A stretch of 64,000 nt of DNA, from NCBI RefSeq assembly GCF_024347215.1, contig NZ_AP025282.1, forward strand, positions 3,968,001-4,032,000. Direction: 5' to 3'. Within the stretch, counting starts at the first letter, position 1. Every line of letters begins with the position of its first letter. The notes beneath the pieces are model-generated. The model made no database searches, was not told the origin of the DNA, and worked only from the letters and a program-made list of their open reading frames with translations. The position numbers and the translations under genes are program-made. Below, piece after piece: positions 45,101 to 54,640 of the stretch. The DNA comes from Aliamphritea ceti. GTDB taxonomy: Bacteria > Pseudomonadota > Gammaproteobacteria > Pseudomonadales > Balneatricaceae.

Positions 45101-45142
45101 TGTTGCCTTACACGTGTTGTCGTACACATGTTGTCTTACAAC
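45101..45142 (+). repeat. Three tandem 14-bp repeats before the His-rich protein gene
   Basis: Units TGTTGCCTTACACG (45101), TGTTGTCGTACACA (45115) and TGTTGTCTTACAAC (45129) follow one another at an exact 14-bp period; a partial fourth, GTTGCCTTATAA, begins at 45146. They end about 30 bases before the next ORF and may be a regulator-binding array. Confidence 0.65.
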
Positions 45143-45181
45143 ACAGTTGCCTTATAAATGCAGTTTCTTTAGCATTCTGTA

Positions 45182-45565
45182 ATGATAAAAATCGAATCAC
45201 GCCAGCCACTTACCAGCCCGCTGATGATTATCGCTATGATGACGATTCTGTTTGTGCAGGCGTCCCTGGCTAGCGGCTTACTGGCATCGCTAACGGCAGC
45301 CTCTCAAAACAACTATCAACAGCATCACCAGGCCCACGACCACGATCTGACTTACTCCCATTCTGATCACCTGAGTTATGAAAACTTACAACTCTTACAT
45401 GAAGGGACATTCAGTACCCTAAGCCAATTATTTTTGAATCCAGTACGCATATGCTGCCCTGAAACGGATCAGTATGTACCGGCAGAGCATGTTCAAAGCC
45501 GCTATCTCACTCCCGCGTTAACATCGGATGATCCGCCTCCAAGATACAAATCCATGAATACTTAA
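45182..45565 (+). CDS. His-rich membrane-anchored or exported protein of the metal cluster
   Basis: A 127-residue protein I cannot assign to a family. Residues about 14-38 form a hydrophobic segment (MIIAMMTILFVQASLASGLL), either a signal peptide or a membrane anchor. The next part is His-rich (QHHQAHDHDLTYSHSDHLSY), suggesting metal binding, and ICCPETDQ follows. The C-terminus ends PPPRYKSMNT. No clear ribosome binding site is seen before ATG 45182. It precedes two cytochrome c genes and the divergent Cus pump, so a copper-related role is plausible (inference). Confidence 0.6.
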   Translation: MIKIESRQPLTSPLMIIAMMTILFVQASLASGLLASLTAASQNNYQQHHQAHDHDLTYSHSDHLSYENLQLLHEGTFSTLSQLFLNPVRICCPETDQYVPAEHVQSRYLTPALTSDDPPPRYKSMNT

Positions 45566-45607
45566 CTGTTATAAATCGCGATTTTTAAAAGAATTTAAGA
45601 GGTATTT

Positions 45608-46144
45608 ATGTACAAGTTAGCCGCTACTATTGCTATTAGCACGATCCTTACCACAGGCTTAGTCACGTCTGTATCTGCCCATCAGGGCGCTACCGGCATC
45701 GTTAAAGAACGTATGGATCAGATGGATGTGATGAAAAAATCCATGAAATCTATGGCCGCAATGTTTAAAGGCAAAACCGCTTACGATGCAGACGCAGTAC
45801 GTAAACACAGCCAAACTATTGCAAAACATTCTGCAACAACACTTACTAAGCTTTTCCCCGAAGGTAGTCTGCAACACGCCAGTGAAGCCAAGCAGGAAAT
45901 ATGGAAAAAGTGGGATAAATTTGAGTTTTTATCCACTGAACTGAAACGCATCAGCCTGGCACTGGAGACTTCTGCAGACATTCGTGAAGCAGACAACAAT
46001 GAAGCCAGTATGAGTATGTCGATGGATACTTCAGCAATGGCTGATCCGGCAGTAACTGAAGATTCTGCAGACAGTCTGTTCCGACAGCTGGCAGATACCT
46101 GTTCGTCATGCCATACCAGCTTCCGTAAAAAGAAGAACAAGTAA
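45608..46144 (+). CDS. Cytochrome c' / c556 family protein
   Basis: A 178-residue periplasmic cytochrome with a signal peptide ending near VSA-HQ (residue 24). It is a four-helix bundle, with heme-binding CSSCHTSFR near the C-terminus (Cys166-His170) as in cytochrome c'. A Met-rich insertion (EASMSMSMDTSAMADP) lies before the last helix and is atypical, perhaps binding copper. GAGGT before ATG supports the start. It is six bases before the next cytochrome gene. Confidence 0.88.
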   Translation: MYKLAATIAISTILTTGLVTSVSAHQGATGIVKERMDQMDVMKKSMKSMAAMFKGKTAYDADAVRKHSQTIAKHSATTLTKLFPEGSLQHASEAKQEIWKKWDKFEFLSTELKRISLALETSADIREADNNEASMSMSMDTSAMADPAVTEDSADSLFRQLADTCSSCHTSFRKKKNK

Positions 46145-46150
46145 CCGCTG

Positions 46151-47017
46151 ATGATCAAAACCATCAGCCTGACCGTCCTGCTCTCTGCAGCAGTGGCGGC
46201 CGGTTACTATATGCTTCAACCTGCCATAACTGTTGAAGCGCTGTCAGATAATCAGGAACAGCCAGGTAACGTCGCTAACGGTGCTTATCTTGCGCGTATC
46301 TCCGGTTGCATTGCCTGCCATACTGATAGCGAAAACAATGGCAAGCTGGTTGCCGGTGCACCACTGGACAGCCCTTACGGCCAGTTCTATGCGCCTAACC
46401 TGACGACGGATTCTAAGACTGGAATCGGCAGCTGGACACTCAATGATTTTGCCCGGGCAGTACGTCAGGGTATATCACCGGAAGGCAGCGCTTATTATCC
46501 GGCTTTTCCTTATGAGTTCTTCGGTCAGCTAAGTGATCAGGATGTTCGTGACTTATGGGCTGCATTTCGCACTGTACCACCCGTTAATCAACCAACACCG
46601 CCTTCACAACTGAGCTTTCCCTATAATCTGAAACAGGGATTGCCAGTATGGCAACGGCTGTTCCAGTTATCACCTGATGTAACTGAAGAGTCCGACAGGG
46701 GTAAGTACCTGACTGAAGCAGTTGGCCATTGTGCAGCTTGCCATACCCCCAGAAATCTATTCGGCAGTTTGCAACAGGATCAGTGGCTACAGGGCGTTGA
46801 AGCTTTAGGAGACGCGGAAGCAATACCGGCAATTACTGCCAGTGCCTTACGGCAAAACAACTGGACGGTGGAAGACTTAGCCTATGCATTAAAAACCGGT
46901 ATCACGCCTGAAGGTGATGCTTTGGGTGGCAGTATGGGTGAAGTAATCAAGCATGGTAGCCGCTTCATGAGTGAAGCAGACCGTCAGGCAATCGCCAAAT
47001 ATTTGCTAAGCGAATAG
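46151..47017 (+). CDS. Periplasmic diheme cytochrome c
   Basis: A 288-residue cytochrome with an N-terminal hydrophobic segment (ISLTVLLSAAVAAGYYML) acting as signal or anchor. Two heme sites are visible: GCIACHTDS near residue 55 and HCAACHTPRN near 195, with candidate Met ligands in the C-terminal half (SMGEVIKHGSRFM). It resembles subunits of membrane alcohol/aldehyde or gluconate dehydrogenase cytochromes. It is co-transcribed with the c556 gene and ends at a strong terminator. Electron donor unknown. Confidence 0.88.
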   Translation: MIKTISLTVLLSAAVAAGYYMLQPAITVEALSDNQEQPGNVANGAYLARISGCIACHTDSENNGKLVAGAPLDSPYGQFYAPNLTTDSKTGIGSWTLNDFARAVRQGISPEGSAYYPAFPYEFFGQLSDQDVRDLWAAFRTVPPVNQPTPPSQLSFPYNLKQGLPVWQRLFQLSPDVTEESDRGKYLTEAVGHCAACHTPRNLFGSLQQDQWLQGVEALGDAEAIPAITASALRQNNWTVEDLAYALKTGITPEGDALGGSMGEVIKHGSRFMSEADRQAIAKYLLSE

Positions 47018-47032
47018 GTCAGCAGCTCACAA

Positions 47033-47063
47033 CAAAAAAACCGGGAGCCTGCTCCCGGTTTTT
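47033..47063. terminator. Bidirectional terminator between cytochrome and cusA
   Basis: CCGGGAGC-CT-GCTCCCGG flanked by eight A on the left and five T on the right, serving the + strand cytochrome operon and possibly the minus-strand cus operon. Confidence 0.85.
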
Positions 47064-47106
47064 ATTAACACTCAATTCTTAAGAGCGGTGCCTTCAGCGT
47101 AGCTGC

Positions 47107-47214
47107 TTTTATAGGCACAGGCTTTCTATAAACACTGTTCTATTCAAAAGTGCTGAACGATTCATAAAAGCTGTACTACTCATAAACACAGCGTTATTCA
47201 TAAACACAACTATC
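47107..47214 (-). repeat. Six tandem degenerate 18-bp repeats at the end of cusA
   Basis: Units begin at 47107, 47125, 47143, 47161, 47179 and 47197, each 18 bp. The clearest are TTCATAAAAGCTGTACTA, CTCATAAACACAGCGTTA and TTCATAAACACAACTATC on the plus strand. The last overlaps the cusA stop codon. The array fills the 3' region after cusA and before the terminator at 47033-47063. Function unknown. Confidence 0.65.
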
Positions 47215-50200
47215 CCATTAAGGCCGACTCAGTCACTGCGACAGGTGTAGATTTAACGAAAAAGTTCTCAGCCGTAAACGCTTTTACTTCCCGCTTGCGC
47301 CACAGGAAATACACCACAGGTAACACCATCAGGGTAAGAATTACAGCACTGATCATGCCACCAACCATCGGCGCTGCTATTCTGCTCATGACTTCGGAAC
47401 CGGTGCCTGTGCCATATAAAATAGGCAACAAACCGGCAACAATTGCCGCCGCTGTCATCATGACAGGTCGTACCCGTAGCCCCGCGCCCTGCATAACGGC
47501 ATTGCGTAATAAAGACTCATCAGGCATAGCCTGCTTCTGACGGCAACTGTCCAGCATTTCATGATACGCCTGATTCAGATACACCAGCATAATCACGCCT
47601 ATTTCCACCGCAACACCTGCCAAAGCGATAAAACCCACACCGACGGCCACCGAAAAATTAAAGCCTTCCAGATACATCAGCCAGACACTGCCAACCATCG
47701 CCAGTGGTAAGGTTCCCATGATGATCGCAACCTCGATAAAGTTACGAAAATTAATGAACAACAGAATCACAATAATCAGCAAGGTCAGGGGAATTACATA
47801 CGTCAGCTTCTCTTTCGCCCGTTCCATGTATTCATATTGCCCAGACCAGTTAATCGAATAACCCGCGGGTAAATCCAGATTTTCTGCGACGATCTTACGG
47901 GCATTTTCAACATAACTGCCAATATCGACACCTTCTATATCAATGAAGGTCCAGCCATTCAGACGGGCATTTTCACTCTTGATACCTGGCGGTCCTTCTT
48001 CGATGTAAATACGCGCGATATCGCCCAGCGGTATACGCTGTCCCATTGGCGTGACTATTGGCAACAATGCTAATTGCTCAGGCGAGTCACGGAAGCTCTG
48101 CGGATAACGGATGTTAATCGGGTAACGCTCAAGCCCTTCAACGGTCTGAGAAACATTCATTCCGCCAATTGCTGCCGAAACAAGTTGCTGAACATCAGCA
48201 ATATTGAGCCCGTAACGCGCAGCCTTCTGGCGTTGAATATCTACTTTGATATAACGACCGCCGGCAACCCGTTCAGAATACACTGAAGCGGTTCCCGGAA
48301 TATCTTTCATCACTACTTCCAACTGCTGACCAATATCCTGAATCACACTTAGATCAGGCCCGGCAATCTTAATGCCCACAGGGGTTTTAATACCGGTAGC
48401 CAGCATATCGATGCGCGTTTTGATTGGCATCACCCAGGCATTAGTAATACCCGGAAGTTTAATTAGGTCATCCAGCTCTTTCTTCAAGCTGGCGGTGGTC
48501 ACACCGTCTCGCCATTCTGACTGAGGCTTTAACTGAATAAAGGTTTCAATCATGGTTAACGGCGCGGGGTCTGTTGCCGTTTCTGCCCTGCCAACCTTAC
48601 CAAAAACCGTTTCAACTTCCGGTACGCTGCGAATTAATTTATCGGTTTGTTGCAAAATCTGCCGCGCCTGACCAATAGATACACCCGGATAAGTTGTTGG
48701 CATATACATAAGGTCGCCTTCATCCAGTGGCGGAATAAACTCACTGCCAAGTTTATCTAACGGCCAGACACCTAAGGCACAAATACCTAAGGCCAATAAC
48801 AAGGTTAACTTAGGAAAGTTAAGTACTGTTTTTAACCCAGGTAAATACACTGCCGACAGTATTCGGTTGATCGGGTTTTTGTGCTCCGGTAATACTTTTC
48901 CGCGAATAAAATATCCCATGAGTACTGGCACTAAAGTAATTGCCAATGCTGCAGCAGCCGCCATTGCATACGTCTTGGTAAACGCCAGCGGTGAAAACAT
49001 CCGTCCTTCCTGCGCTTCCAGCGTAAACACCGGCACAAAGCTAACGGTAATAATCAACAAACTGAAGAATAACGCCGGCCCTACTTCACAGGCGGAATCA
49101 GCGACGATTTTCCAACGATTTTCTTTTGTCAGTGGCGTGCGCTCCATATGCTTGTGCATATTCTCAATCATCACAATGGCACCATCAATCATGGCGCCAA
49201 TAGCGATTGCGATCCCGCCTAAAGACATGATATTGGCATTAATGCCCTGTATATACATGACAATAAATGCCGCAAGAATACCCACAGGTAAACTCACAAT
49301 GGCCACCAGCGACGAACGCACATGAAACAAAAACACCATACAGACCAGCGCAACCACCGCGAATTCTTCAATTAGCTTGGTCCAGAGGTTATCTACCGCC
49401 CGCTCGATCAGCCCGGAACGGTCATACACAGTAACAACTTCTACACCAGCAGGAAGTCCAGACTTCAGCGATTCAAGCCGTGCTTTCACACCATCAATGG
49501 TTTGCTGCGCATTTTCTCCAAAGCGCATCACCACAACGCCGCCAACCACTTCGCCTTCGCCGTCTAACTCCACAACCCCGCGACGCATTTGTGGGCCAAC
49601 GCCAATATCCGCAACATCTTTCAGCAATAACGGCGTGCCACTTTCATTCATCCCCAGTGGGATATTTTCAAGATCCTGACGGTTCTGAATATACCCTGAT
49701 GCACGCACCATATATTCAGCTTCTGCCATTTCAACAACAGATGCACCGACCTCTTGATTACCGCGTTTTATTGCGGTCTGAATATGTGACAGTGGCATAT
49801 TGAAAGCCCGCAACTTATCCGGATCAACCCGTACCTGATACTGCCGCACCATGCCCCCCAGTGAGGCAACTTCAGAGACTCCCGGCACTGTTTGTAATTC
49901 ATATTTCAGGAACCAGTCCTGTAAACTGCGTAACTCACTCAGATCGTTCTGTCCGGTCCGGTCAACCAGCGCATAAAGATAGACCCAGCCAACCCCCGTT
50001 GCATCCGGCCCTAGCTGTGCTTTGGCATTCTCCGGTAATGACACCTGATTCAGATACTCTAATACCCGGCTTCGCGCCCAGTACATATCCGTATCATCAT
50101 TAAAAATCACGTAAACATAGGAATCACCGAAAAACGAAAATCCACGTACTGTTTCAGCCCCCGGCACTGATAACATTGCAGTCGTCAGTGGATAAGTTAC

Positions 50201-50392
50201 CTGGTCTTCAATAACCTGCGGCGCCTGCCCTGGATAGCTGGTTTTGATTATGACCTGCACATCAGAGAGGTCAGGTATCGCGTCCAGAGGCGTATTCTTC
50301 AGTGAATAAAGGCCACCACCGACGATCATCAGCGTAGCCAGCACAACAAACATACGGTTGCCCACCGCCCAGCGAATAATAGCTTCAATCAT
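47210..50392 (-). CDS. cusA: Copper/silver efflux RND transporter
   Basis: A 1060-residue inner-membrane heavy-metal RND pump exporting Cu(I)/Ag(I) with CusB and CusC. It has the usual twelve membrane segments and two large periplasmic loops. Family features include PLDAIPDLSDVQVIIKTSYP near 35, GAMIDGAIVMIENMHKHMER near 405 and TRIDMLATGIKTPVGIKI near 675, which carries a Met of the CusA metal path. Start 50392 has AGGAGA and follows the cusB stop by two bases. Cu/Ag rather than Zn/Co specificity is inferred from the Met residues and the CusF-like partner domain. Confidence 0.93.
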   Translation of the reverse strand: MIEAIIRWAVGNRMFVVLATLMIVGGGLYSLKNTPLDAIPDLSDVQVIIKTSYPGQAPQVIEDQVTYPLTTAMLSVPGAETVRGFSFFGDSYVYVIFNDDTDMYWARSRVLEYLNQVSLPENAKAQLGPDATGVGWVYLYALVDRTGQNDLSELRSLQDWFLKYELQTVPGVSEVASLGGMVRQYQVRVDPDKLRAFNMPLSHIQTAIKRGNQEVGASVVEMAEAEYMVRASGYIQNRQDLENIPLGMNESGTPLLLKDVADIGVGPQMRRGVVELDGEGEVVGGVVVMRFGENAQQTIDGVKARLESLKSGLPAGVEVVTVYDRSGLIERAVDNLWTKLIEEFAVVALVCMVFLFHVRSSLVAIVSLPVGILAAFIVMYIQGINANIMSLGGIAIAIGAMIDGAIVMIENMHKHMERTPLTKENRWKIVADSACEVGPALFFSLLIITVSFVPVFTLEAQEGRMFSPLAFTKTYAMAAAAALAITLVPVLMGYFIRGKVLPEHKNPINRILSAVYLPGLKTVLNFPKLTLLLALGICALGVWPLDKLGSEFIPPLDEGDLMYMPTTYPGVSIGQARQILQQTDKLIRSVPEVETVFGKVGRAETATDPAPLTMIETFIQLKPQSEWRDGVTTASLKKELDDLIKLPGITNAWVMPIKTRIDMLATGIKTPVGIKIAGPDLSVIQDIGQQLEVVMKDIPGTASVYSERVAGGRYIKVDIQRQKAARYGLNIADVQQLVSAAIGGMNVSQTVEGLERYPINIRYPQSFRDSPEQLALLPIVTPMGQRIPLGDIARIYIEEGPPGIKSENARLNGWTFIDIEGVDIGSYVENARKIVAENLDLPAGYSINWSGQYEYMERAKEKLTYVIPLTLLIIVILLFINFRNFIEVAIIMGTLPLAMVGSVWLMYLEGFNFSVAVGVGFIALAGVAVEIGVIMLVYLNQAYHEMLDSCRQKQAMPDESLLRNAVMQGAGLRVRPVMMTAAAIVAGLLPILYGTGTGSEVMSRIAAPMVGGMISAVILTLMVLPVVYFLWRKREVKAFTAENFFVKSTPVAVTESALMG

Positions 50393-50394
50393 GA

Positions 50395-52308
50395 CTATTT
50401 CTCCTGCGCTGCAGACAAGCCAATGTTATCCAGCAATTCAACATCAGAAATGACATAAAGACCGGCATCTGTTTTGGTTATTTCTATTGCGATTCGCATG
50501 CCCAGCTGCAACTCCTTCGAAGACACATCATCAGCCAATCCCAAATCCATATTCATTGATGGCCAGCTCCAGGCTTCAATAGCAGCGTGTTTCACATTGA
50601 CCCGACGCCCATTCGACAACAGTTTATTTATCCTGGCTGTCGTCCATACTCTGTTTGCAGGCATATCCTCTACGTCAGAATTTCCAGCAGACACCGGCAT
50701 ATTCTCAGCCGTCATCATGCCTGTTTTTTTCATCTTCATTTCTTGCGACTGGGAATATTCCAATCCAGATTTCATAACTATCCAGTTCGGCATGTCGCTG
50801 GCCGATTGCATATTCATCCCTGCTGACATGCTGTTCCCTTTCCCTGCCTCAGCATTCATCATTTCGGTTTTAAGCATCTCTGTAGAACTGGCACCGGACA
50901 TATTCATCTGCATGTTATCCATTGCGGCCATCGCAGAATCGGGCTGATGCATACGTTTAAAGTCAGACGTTTTACTGGACTCAGAGTCCAGCAAAAATTG
51001 TGCAGAAGTCACCACTAACTCGCTCTCTGCTATACCCTCTAATATTTCCACCCGGCTGCCGTCATGCCGGCCAGCAACTACATTCACGGACTTATAACGT
51101 CCTTCGCCCAACCCCAGTACTACCCTGTCACTATTACCGACACGAATCAGAGCTTCACGGGGAATGTTTAACACCTGCTTTTCGGATAAATTACTGATCA
51201 CTACTTCCGCATACATATTCGGTTTCAGTACTAAGCCTGGATTCGGAAAACGAATACGTACTCTTAGCGTCCGGTTCATTTTATCCAGCGCCGGGTACAC
51301 ATAATCCACTTTACCCTGCCAGATTTTCCCCGGTAGATAATCAAGCTTTATTGTCACCGGAGCCCCCTGCTTAACCAGACTTGCCTGACGCTCAAAAACC
51401 TCTGCTTCTATCCATACTTCATCCAGTGAAGCGATGGACATCAGCATTTTTCCAGGTTTCACAAAAAAGCCTTCCTGCATCGCAAAGTTTTCGACAACAC
51501 CGGACATCGGCGCATAAAAAGTTACTGTCTGAACGACTTTGCGGGTTTTCTTCAACCGTTTAACTGCAGCGTCAGGCACCTGCAATGCACTTAATCGCCG
51601 TTCTGCAGCCTTAATAAGACGTCGGTCTTTACGGGAGAACGCGAACAGCAACTCTTCCTGCGCGTTCACTAACTCTGGAGAATAGAGTTCATACAAAGGC
51701 TGACCTTTCTCCACAGTCTCGCCGGCAGACTTGACGTATACCTTCTCCAGCCAACCTTCTACCCGGGGATGTACATGTACCATTTCATCCTGGTTATATT
51801 GCACATAGCCCACAGTGTTTACCTGCAGCGACAACTGCGAAACCCGCGCAGGTGCTGTTCGCACACCAAGATTATTTACCACTTCAGATGAAATTCTAAT
51901 CGTACCCGGACCGCTCTCATCACCGCCGTCATCTCCATAAAACGGCACAAGATCCATCCCCATGGGAGATAAGCCCGGTTTATCTTTACGGAAATTAGGG
52001 TCCATCGGTGCCACCCAATACAGAGGCTCCTTTGGCTTACTTTTCACAGGCTCGGCATAAAACGGTACTAACTCCATCCCCATAGGTGACAGACCCGGTT
52101 TATCTCGCTGATAATTCGGATCCATCGGCGCCACCCAGTAAAGAGGCTCTTGAGCATCAGAGTCTTGCATTTCCATAGCGGCTGAATCACCGGACATACC
52201 CATCATGCCTAACTGGCCTTTGATATAAGGGACGACAGCTGTAGCCGCAGCAGTACCCAGTACCACACCCACTAAAACTAAACTGAAATTTTTCACTGAG
52301 CGCATCAT
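50395..52308 (-). CDS. cusB: CusB-type membrane fusion protein with two heavy-metal domains and CusF-like C-terminus
   Basis: A 637-residue periplasmic adaptor. After an N-terminal membrane anchor (about 8-28) come two heavy-metal-binding domains, residues 54-84 and 94-124 (EPLYWVAPMDPN...PGLSPMGM), then lipoyl, beta-barrel and alpha-hairpin parts (about 130-450), a Met-rich linker (about 455-555, MQMNMSG, MSAGMNMQS) and a C-terminal CusF-like domain (VKHAAIEAWSWPSMNMDLGL) with the copper-binding Trp and Met residues. In E. coli CusF is a separate protein. ATG overlaps the cusC stop by four bases. Confidence 0.9.
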   Translation of the reverse strand: MMRSVKNFSLVLVGVVLGTAAATAVVPYIKGQLGMMGMSGDSAAMEMQDSDAQEPLYWVAPMDPNYQRDKPGLSPMGMELVPFYAEPVKSKPKEPLYWVAPMDPNFRKDKPGLSPMGMDLVPFYGDDGGDESGPGTIRISSEVVNNLGVRTAPARVSQLSLQVNTVGYVQYNQDEMVHVHPRVEGWLEKVYVKSAGETVEKGQPLYELYSPELVNAQEELLFAFSRKDRRLIKAAERRLSALQVPDAAVKRLKKTRKVVQTVTFYAPMSGVVENFAMQEGFFVKPGKMLMSIASLDEVWIEAEVFERQASLVKQGAPVTIKLDYLPGKIWQGKVDYVYPALDKMNRTLRVRIRFPNPGLVLKPNMYAEVVISNLSEKQVLNIPREALIRVGNSDRVVLGLGEGRYKSVNVVAGRHDGSRVEILEGIAESELVVTSAQFLLDSESSKTSDFKRMHQPDSAMAAMDNMQMNMSGASSTEMLKTEMMNAEAGKGNSMSAGMNMQSASDMPNWIVMKSGLEYSQSQEMKMKKTGMMTAENMPVSAGNSDVEDMPANRVWTTARINKLLSNGRRVNVKHAAIEAWSWPSMNMDLGLADDVSSKELQLGMRIAIEITKTDAGLYVISDVELLDNIGLSAAQEK

Positions 52309-53762
52309 AATGCTGTTTCCTCAACGCTGGCTGATGGATAAGTAACGGCTAAATCGGAGGTGGATAAAGAATTCTGCGACACTGATGAATGGGCATTGAA
52401 TACAACGGGAACAGGCATATTTTTTGTTGCCAGAAAATAATTCATTCGCGCTGTTAATAACTGTTGATCAACAACGATTTCCAGCGCATCAATACGACCA
52501 TTAAGTTCGGCAATTCGCGCCCGGACGACTTCTGCAAAATCGCCGTTATCTGCGGTATAAGCATTTAAAGCCGCCTGAGCTTGTAAACGCATCTGCGGCA
52601 AAATCTGATTGCTATATAACTCTTCACGCTGATCCAAGCGGGCACGCTGTACCTTAGCCGCGTTAAACTCAGCGATCATTTTACGCAGCAGTAAAATGCG
52701 TTCGCTGTTCACAGCTTCACGCCGGTACACCGCCGCTTCAACACCACTGTCCTGCTTTACTGTGGAAAAAACCGGCATGTCCAACGTGACACCAAATGTC
52801 ACCAGATCCGCCCGGTCACGCCCACTGCTATCGCTGGCCCGGTAACCATAGCTGGCACGAACACCCCATTGCGGCTTGTAAGCCTGCTTAGCTAAATCAA
52901 CGCCGATTTGCTGTACCGCTAATCTTTTGTTTAGTGCGATGATCAGTGGATGTTGCATTAAAATTTGTGCCAGAGAACTATCATCCATTCGGGCATCAGA
53001 TGTACTCAACTCTGAGCGTAACAATGATAACCGCGGCATTTCTTCCGAATAGACATATGAACCTGCGTAACTATCAGCCCCGAGCCACTCGCCCAGTTGT
53101 TGCTCCAAAGATTCCTGACGCTGTAATAACTGAGTAAGACGATCATCAAGTAAGTTTTTTTCCAATTCGGCACGCACAATATCCTGCTGCTGGGTTTGCC
53201 CCAATGCAGAGGAATAACTAGCCAATGAAATATCTACTAACTGATCGAACAACACCCGATCATTCCTGATCAGCGCAATGCTCTGACGAACCTTGTAAGC
53301 TTCCAACCATAACTGGCTAACAGTCATCACCAGTCGGGCCTGCCGATCCAAGCTCAGCAAAGGGTGACGCTCACTGCGTTGCAGATACTGTTGTTTTTGT
53401 AACGCCAGTGAATCCCCTCTCGGCAGCACTTGAGAAACGCCACCGATCAGCTGTGTCATCCGTTCCTGATCAAAGTCGAAACTGTCTGTGGGTAAGTTAG
53501 CTAGCGAGAAAGAAAACTGAGGATTAGGCAATTCACCCGCTGCCCGGCTCTGCGAAATAAGAGCCTTCTCCTGAAGACGATTCTGAAGCTGCCAGGCATC
53601 CTGCTGCAAGGCAGTCTGCACTGCCTGATCAAGTGTAAAGACATCGTCAGCAGACTCTGCAACCTGTTCTGCGAGAACCAGACTAGCGCTAACACTTAAC
53701 CATGCACCACAAATTAAGCGTGCACAGCTTATCGAAATAAAATCTTTATTAATTAAAAACAT
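52305..53762 (-). CDS. cusC: Outer membrane efflux protein (TolC/CusC family)
   Basis: A 485-residue TolC-type channel for the Cus pump. A signal peptide precedes about residue 32, and the remainder consists of two repeats of long helices and beta segments (FTLDQAVQTALQQDAWQLQN, GELPNPQFSFSLANLPTDSF), as in the family. The usual lipoprotein Cys is not evident. GGGGGAG before ATG supports the start. First gene of cusCBA. Confidence 0.85.
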   Translation of the reverse strand: MFLINKDFISISCARLICGAWLSVSASLVLAEQVAESADDVFTLDQAVQTALQQDAWQLQNRLQEKALISQSRAAGELPNPQFSFSLANLPTDSFDFDQERMTQLIGGVSQVLPRGDSLALQKQQYLQRSERHPLLSLDRQARLVMTVSQLWLEAYKVRQSIALIRNDRVLFDQLVDISLASYSSALGQTQQQDIVRAELEKNLLDDRLTQLLQRQESLEQQLGEWLGADSYAGSYVYSEEMPRLSLLRSELSTSDARMDDSSLAQILMQHPLIIALNKRLAVQQIGVDLAKQAYKPQWGVRASYGYRASDSSGRDRADLVTFGVTLDMPVFSTVKQDSGVEAAVYRREAVNSERILLLRKMIAEFNAAKVQRARLDQREELYSNQILPQMRLQAQAALNAYTADNGDFAEVVRARIAELNGRIDALEIVVDQQLLTARMNYFLATKNMPVPVVFNAHSSVSQNSLSTSDLAVTYPSASVEETAL

Positions 53763-53884
53763 AACTCCCCCACGAAGGGTAAATCTAACAAGGGAGTTGT
53801 CTATTTATCTGATGAATAAACCGTTAACGCCACACAACCGTGTAGCTAAACTTATTCACATAAATCATGATAAATAACAGAACA

Positions 53885-53929
53885 ACTCACTAAAAAATAA
53901 GCACTAAAAGTGCAAATGCTTTAGTGAGT
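53885..53929 (-). terminator. Large hairpin at the end of the Cys/Met-rich gene
   Basis: ACTCACTAAA at 53885-53894 pairs with TTTAGTGAGT at 53920-53929, and GCAC-TAAAA-GTGC lies inside. It overlaps the stop codon of the 53921 gene. The following minus-strand sequence is only weakly T-rich. Confidence 0.5.
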
Positions 53930-54322
53930 AATTGGAGGGCGGTATAAAGAACTTAATGACTGTACAGGTAAATGTAACTGAAGTTGAGACAGTAAATGAC
54001 GGTCTTTACGCATATTCAGACCCGCTGAATTAGCCGTAAATACCGATGATGCACATTGCATAGATGCGCAGTTGGCATCGCAATCACAGCATTCACCCTG
54101 CAAACTATCAGCCATATTCATACAACAAGCCATAGCTTCTGCTGTACTCATACCCTGACAAATCATAGCCATATTTGAAGAAGATTCAGAAACAGACTGC
54201 ATTGCAGCCATCCCGATATGCGTATTAGAAACGCTGGCCACAGACGACAAACTATACGTCTGGGCAACCATAGTTACCAAGATGCATAACAACATCGTAA
54301 ATCTGTTTAATCGGGTCAGCAT
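53921..54322 (-). CDS. Exported Cys/Met-rich protein near the cus operon
   Basis: A 133-residue protein with a signal-like N-terminus (MLTRLNRFTMLLCILVTMVA). The mature part is rich in Met and Cys (MICQGMSTAEAMACCMNM, ECCDCDANCASMQC), a composition suited to copper or silver binding; the C-terminus ends SLYRPPITH, resembling the PPPRYK end of the His-rich protein at 45182. The longest frame starts 24 codons earlier, but the shorter start with GGAAG gives a proper signal peptide. It lies upstream of cusC on the same strand. Family not recognised. Confidence 0.62.
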   Translation of the reverse strand: MLTRLNRFTMLLCILVTMVAQTYSLSSVASVSNTHIGMAAMQSVSESSSNMAMICQGMSTAEAMACCMNMADSLQGECCDCDANCASMQCASSVFTANSAGLNMRKDRHLLSQLQLHLPVQSLSSLYRPPITH

Positions 54323-54640
54323 TTTTACAACTTCCAGGCCCTTCAGGGCAAGTAACAAGATAAATCTGGGCGCATATTGTTTAAATTCAGACATTTAGTC
54401 AAGTGAAGCGCCGCAAAGTTCAGTAATACAGAACTGCAGCGACAATAAGCAAGCAACCTGAAACTATCCTGAAAATATGCCCCTACTGGTCACTTATACC
54501 TTCAATAAAACCCGTCAGGGCCAACTTGATAACGCAATGTTAAATTTACCGGCACTCTTAAAAATCAGTGCTCACAACAACTTATTCAAAAACAAAAAAC
54601 AGCCCAATTATTTAAGCGAAGGTGAGCCGCAATTTTAGGT
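54323..54640. other. Spacer before the tRNA-like array, no gene seen
   Basis: This AT-rich region holds the promoter of the Cys/Met-rich gene and the downstream end of the tRNA-like array transcript. No further feature was recognised. Confidence 0.5.
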
